Shown here in pieces: positions 60,647-64,000 of a stretch of DNA of 64,000 nucleotides; within the stretch, counting starts at the first letter, position 1, and each line of letters starts with the position of its first letter. The position numbers and the translations under genes are program-made. The notes beneath the pieces were generated by a model that was given only the letters and a program-made list of their open reading frames with translations, did no database searches and was not told the origin of the DNA. This stretch comes from Blautia obeum ATCC 29174. GTDB lineage: Bacteria > Bacillota > Clostridia > Lachnospirales > Lachnospiraceae. Where the stretch lies: assembly GCF_025147765.1 (NCBI RefSeq), contig NZ_CP102265.1, positions 1,985,001-2,049,000 of the forward strand, read 5' to 3'.

Positions 60647-63600
60647 ACGATGCGTCACCTCCTACCAGAGCTTCCTCTGTAACAATATTTACAAATACAT
60701 CTCGCACCTTTTCCATAAGTACCTGCACGATATCATCTTTGGAAACGCCCTTGCCGGCAGTAATGCTACCATTTCCATTGATATTGATATCAATGGTCCG
60801 GTTACTGCTTGCTTTTGTTTCCTGTCCATTTCCGTCAGTATTCTTTCCTCCGGAATACATTGACGGTGCTATCTGAATAGGCCCATCTTCCAATGCTCCA
60901 AGACGTTTTCCTGCTTCCTGCCATAATTCCATAGCATTTCCAGAACCATCCAACGGAATAATTGCCTCTGGTCCTGCTTCTGCAACCATACCAAGATGAG
61001 GCTCATCGAAAATACCGCCAGCCGCATGAAGAGCAGCTGTTACTGTTGCGGATCCGGTTGCTCCTCCACCAAAGCTAATTGTCTTTGTTGGATTTGCCAA
61101 AGAATAATTCGCTGTCAGTGTTACGTGTACAGTGCCAGATGCAGAATACGGATTCGCCCACGCACTGCGAACAAGTCCTCCTACATAATCATATACAGAC
61201 GCAATGTTGTCGTTACCTTTTGCCAGGGTAACATCTACTGTACCATCGGCAGGAAGGGCTGCTGAAAACGCACTGATCACATCACTCTGTGTAGTTGCTA
61301 CAGCTTGAGATGAATCAACATTTCCTGCTGTCAGCGTTATATTCGCTGGGACATTTACAGGAACTGCACTCTGTTCTCCTAGCTTTCCGGTAATCTCAGA
61401 TGATAACTGAGTATCATCAATCGCACCAGCTTTAATAGTTACATTCGCTGGAACCTCAACCGGAACAGCTTCACCCTGCTGTAATTTCTCAGAAATTGCA
61501 GATGCAAGTTCACTATCATCCAGGCTCGCAACCTCAAATTTAATGGTTGTTGGAACATCAGTTTCTTTCGGCTCTGCCTGTGTTTCCTGCTCCTGTGCAG
61601 CCTGCGTTACCTGAGAATCATCTACACCAGCATTTGTCATGTTTGTTTTTACCGGCTGTTCTCTTTCTACGGTCTCTGCTGTTTGGCTCTTTGCTTCCTC
61701 CTCAGCTGCCTGTGCAGTCTGAGAACCGTCTACGCCTTCATCCGTAAGTGTAGTCTTTACTCCCTGCTCAGTTTCTATGGTTTCCCCTGTCTCACTTTTT
61801 GCCGCTTCCTCAGCTGCTTCTCCCACACCGGAAGCATCTGTATCAACCTTTTCTTTTGGAATCTTTAATTCCATATCAGGATAAATTGTGTATGGGTCTT
61901 CGATACCGTTATACTCAGCTATTTCATGCCAGTCTATTCCAAGGGCTTCTCCGATCTGTGAAAGGCAGTTACCTTTTTCAACTTTGATCTGAATGTCTCC
62001 ATCCACTTCGCCCTCTACGGTTCCAAGATCACCAAGGGCATCCTGAATAAGCTGATCTACATGGTCCTGATTTACCTCAACATCATCTACTTCGGCCTGC
62101 ATGCCTTCAATAGTTACTGGATCCGGGTCTATATCTGTCGTTGCTCTATCAATGGCGGTTTTTAATTCTTCCGGAACGCTTACGGTTCCATCCTGAATTG
62201 CCTGTACCAACGCTTCACTCGCAGGATCAGCAATCATCTGATTTGCAAACACCTGCCATGCAGCATCGGCATCTCCAGCCGCAGCTCCTACCTGCACAGC
62301 ATCATTAAAGGCAGTCATTACATCCTGCGGAACTGCCTGCCCCATTTCTCTGTACTCATCAATAAGACCTGCCATGCTTTCTACGTCAGGCTTCATTGAA
62401 TCATAAATTTTTGACAATGCTTTCTGGTCTTTGTCACTGAATATGCTCGTACCAGTCATAGCACTGGAAAATCCGCTCTGCATTGAATTGACTAAGGACA
62501 TATAATCCTGGTTTGCCAGATATGAATTGGCATTATTCAGGAAATTTCCTGTCTGTTCCTGAATTGCAGAATAATTTGAATCAAGTTTTTCTCCGTAAGC
62601 ATCTGAAAGAGTATTTTTTTCAAATTCCAGGCTATTTCCAAGCATACTGGCCTGATCATTCCTTACGGCATATCCTGCCTGCTGCTTATAATTAACAAGT
62701 TCTTCATCTGAAATTCTCTGCACTCCATTTTCATCAGCTTTGTTCAGAGCATTCAATGTAGTGTACAGCTTCTTTTCTGATGTTTCCAATGCCGCAGTAG
62801 CAGTTTCTCTCTGTTCGCCAAGTTCCTCCACTACCTTTGTAAATGTATCTGCTGTCAGATCTTTTCCTGAAAGTCTGCCATATTTCTGCGTCAGAACATC
62901 CATCTGAGCTTGTGCTTCCGCTTCCTGCCAGCCTTCCATAATGTTATTGATCTTACCCTGCAACTGGTCAATCGCTGCCTGTTCATCAACATCTATGATG
63001 CCATCTTCCAATGCAGTCTGAACCAAGTTTGTGAGACCTGCCGACAAAGATTGCATCTCACCCAGATCCTGTTCAGCCCATTTCTCAATCTGAGAGCCAA
63101 GGCTGGAACCATCAGCCATTTTTATGTCGAACTCATTTACCGTCATTTTTGCGGCAAGAGTTTGTTCCGTAAGAGCCTGTTCAATATTCTCTTTGAATGT
63201 CTCTATATTCTGCATATATGAGGACTGTTCATCCTCAGTAAGCTGAATGCCGACACGTGCTTTCCATTCCAGAGCATCGTTTGCAGCAAGGGCTTCTTCT
63301 GCCTGCTGATTAAATTCTTCTGCATTCTCAAAATGACCTATTGCCGCATTGATATTCACAAGCCATTGTGCATCTATTACACGTGATGCGAAATCCTCAA
63401 TTTGAGAATCATCCAGCTCTACGCTGCCAAAATGCGCACTTAGGCTGTCTTCTACCTGAATATCATTATATTTCTTTACGGCCAAGCCTACGGCTGTTAT
63501 CGCTGCTACAGCCGCCGCTGCTCCTGCTGCCCATGGTGAACCGAATAAACTTGTACCTAATTTTCCTAATGCACTCGCCATTCCACCGGCTTCTGAAACC

Positions 63601-64000
63601 ATTCCTGCAATTTTTATACCAGTGTTTACAGTTTTCATTGCCGCAAACCCAGCACCGATAGATGCAAACGCACTTGCGACAGCTTTTGGATTCTGCAATA
63701 CAGTCTTGATCATCGGAGACAGTGCATTTCCTACTTTGGAGATTCCACTCGCCAAGGTTCCAAATGCATCAGGAACCCAGGATGTAAGTGTTGGAATAAT
63801 ATCACTGGTAATCCACTGCGCACCTTCTCGCAACGGTCCTTCCATTGCTTCAAATGCCTGTAACTGCATTTCTTCATAGGCGCTATTCATATTTGCCATA
63901 TCACCAGAAAGATTGTCATTCATCGTTTCTGCCATATCTTCTGATGCTCCGGTGGCGCTTCTCAGAGCTTCCTCATATCCAGCAACCTTGTCCATTCCTT
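60636..64000 (-). CDS. Tape measure protein (runs off right edge)
   Basis: At least 1119 residues; the N-terminus is outside the window. Spans the tail tube and sets its length. Has a hydrophobic stretch (AAGAAAAVAAITAVGLAVKK), long helical coiled-coil regions, and near 61.86-61.99 kb a LysM-type motif (IKVEKGNCLSQIGEALGIDW, then YNGIEDPYTIYPDMELKIP). After it come similar short units (GETIETEQGVKTTLTDEGVD and AETVEREQPVKTNMTNAGVD; VPVEVPANVTIKAGAIDDTQ and VPVNVPANITLTAGNVDSSQ), i.e. internal duplications. LysM suggests contact with cell wall during injection. Confidence 0.88.
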   Translation of the reverse strand, partial: GMDKVAGYEEALRSATGASEDMAETMNDNLSGDMANMNSAYEEMQLQAFEAMEGPLREGAQWITSDIIPTLTSWVPDAFGTLASGISKVGNALSPMIKTVLQNPKAVASAFASIGAGFAAMKTVNTGIKIAGMVSEAGGMASALGKLGTSLFGSPWAAGAAAAVAAITAVGLAVKKYNDIQVEDSLSAHFGSVELDDSQIEDFASRVIDAQWLVNINAAIGHFENAEEFNQQAEEALAANDALEWKARVGIQLTEDEQSSYMQNIETFKENIEQALTEQTLAAKMTVNEFDIKMADGSSLGSQIEKWAEQDLGEMQSLSAGLTNLVQTALEDGIIDVDEQAAIDQLQGKINNIMEGWQEAEAQAQMDVLTQKYGRLSGKDLTADTFTKVVEELGEQRETATAALETSEKKLYTTLNALNKADENGVQRISDEELVNYKQQAGYAVRNDQASMLGNSLEFEKNTLSDAYGEKLDSNYSAIQEQTGNFLNNANSYLANQDYMSLVNSMQSGFSSAMTGTSIFSDKDQKALSKIYDSMKPDVESMAGLIDEYREMGQAVPQDVMTAFNDAVQVGAAAGDADAAWQVFANQMIADPASEALVQAIQDGTVSVPEELKTAIDRATTDIDPDPVTIEGMQAEVDDVEVNQDHVDQLIQDALGDLGTVEGEVDGDIQIKVEKGNCLSQIGEALGIDWHEIAEYNGIEDPYTIYPDMELKIPKEKVDTDASGVGEAAEEAAKSETGETIETEQGVKTTLTDEGVDGSQTAQAAEEEAKSQTAETVEREQPVKTNMTNAGVDDSQVTQAAQEQETQAEPKETDVPTTIKFEVASLDDSELASAISEKLQQGEAVPVEVPANVTIKAGAIDDTQLSSEITGKLGEQSAVPVNVPANITLTAGNVDSSQAVATTQSDVISAFSAALPADGTVDVTLAKGNDNIASVYDYVGGLVRSAWANPYSASGTVHVTLTANYSLANPTKTISFGGGATGSATVTAALHAAGGIFDEPHLGMVAEAGPEAIIPLDGSGNAMELWQEAGKRLGALEDGPIQIAPSMYSGGKNTDGNGQETKASSNRTIDININGNGSITAGKGVSKDDIVQVLMEKVRDVFVNIVTEEALVGGDASYEF

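Larger units (their letters stand above)
35400..64000. mobile_element. Prophage (left part; continues past right edge)
   Basis: From about 35.4 kb nearly all genes are leftward, tightly packed and phage-like: many short genes, then holins, endolysin, DGR, baseplate and tape measure. The left limit is put between the host gene ending the 34.7-35.2 kb unit and ssb. No integrase, packaging or capsid gene is in the window, so those should lie to the right. No attachment site could be identified because the right end is absent. Tail genes resemble PBSX-type contractile tails, so a myovirus morphology is inferred. Confidence 0.85.

Overview
The window looks like a chromosome segment from a low-GC, Gram-positive, gut-type Clostridia (probably Lachnospiraceae; inferred from gene content, strong GGAGG ribosome sites, PPi-linked glycolysis and low GC, not from a search). 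It has two parts: host chromosome (1 to about 35.4 kb) and the left part of a large prophage (about 35.4 kb to beyond the right edge).

Host part. Positions 1-550 hold the start of leuS, then an AraC fragment, an EF-G-like GTPase, tyrA-aroA, a D-lactate-type dehydrogenase, endonuclease IV, a CapA-like phosphatase, a divergent LysR/DUF1275 pair, a large secreted protein, a DUF6092-like protein and a nitroreductase. From 13.4 to 22.0 kb lies a coherent leftward cluster: PucR-type regulator, AEC and OPT transporters, DUF917, DUF1177, AroM-like, M29-like aminopeptidase and a hydantoin/aspartate racemase-like enzyme. It looks like an uptake and breakdown pathway for a small peptide or cyclic amide. 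Then come a MATE exporter, pyruvate phosphate dikinase next to a PPi-type phosphofructokinase, a 750-bp gene-poor block full of repeats and hairpins, and glyS-recO-era-M16 protease.

Prophage. Almost everything from 35.4 kb is transcribed leftward. The right part (48.8-64 kb) is a contractile-tail (PBSX/XkdP-XkdU-like) module: tape measure, baseplate hub, baseplate J, tail fibre-like genes, then a diversity-generating retroelement (DGR), then holins and endolysin. The left part (35.4-46.9 kb) carries many small genes, an ssb, a GHKL-type ATPase, regulators, and a second DGR target protein.

The standout system is the DGR. One reverse transcriptase (51.8-53.0 kb), one template repeat (53179-53294) and one Avd-like gene serve two variable repeats. 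One is in the tail-module lectin-fold protein (53854-53969) and one is in a homologous protein 16 kb away (36845-36956). All 15 and all 13 differences fall at template adenines, and each variable gene is followed by a hairpin with a four-base GRNA-type loop. Other notable prophage loci are a convergent par/Fst-style type I toxin-antitoxin locus not reported by simple ORF finding (48.49-48.76 kb), a rightward lipoprotein gene with a C10 tract near its start (likely phase variable), three near-identical promoter-operator units (42.2, 44.6, 46.9 kb), and a papain-like gene split at a T7 slippery run.
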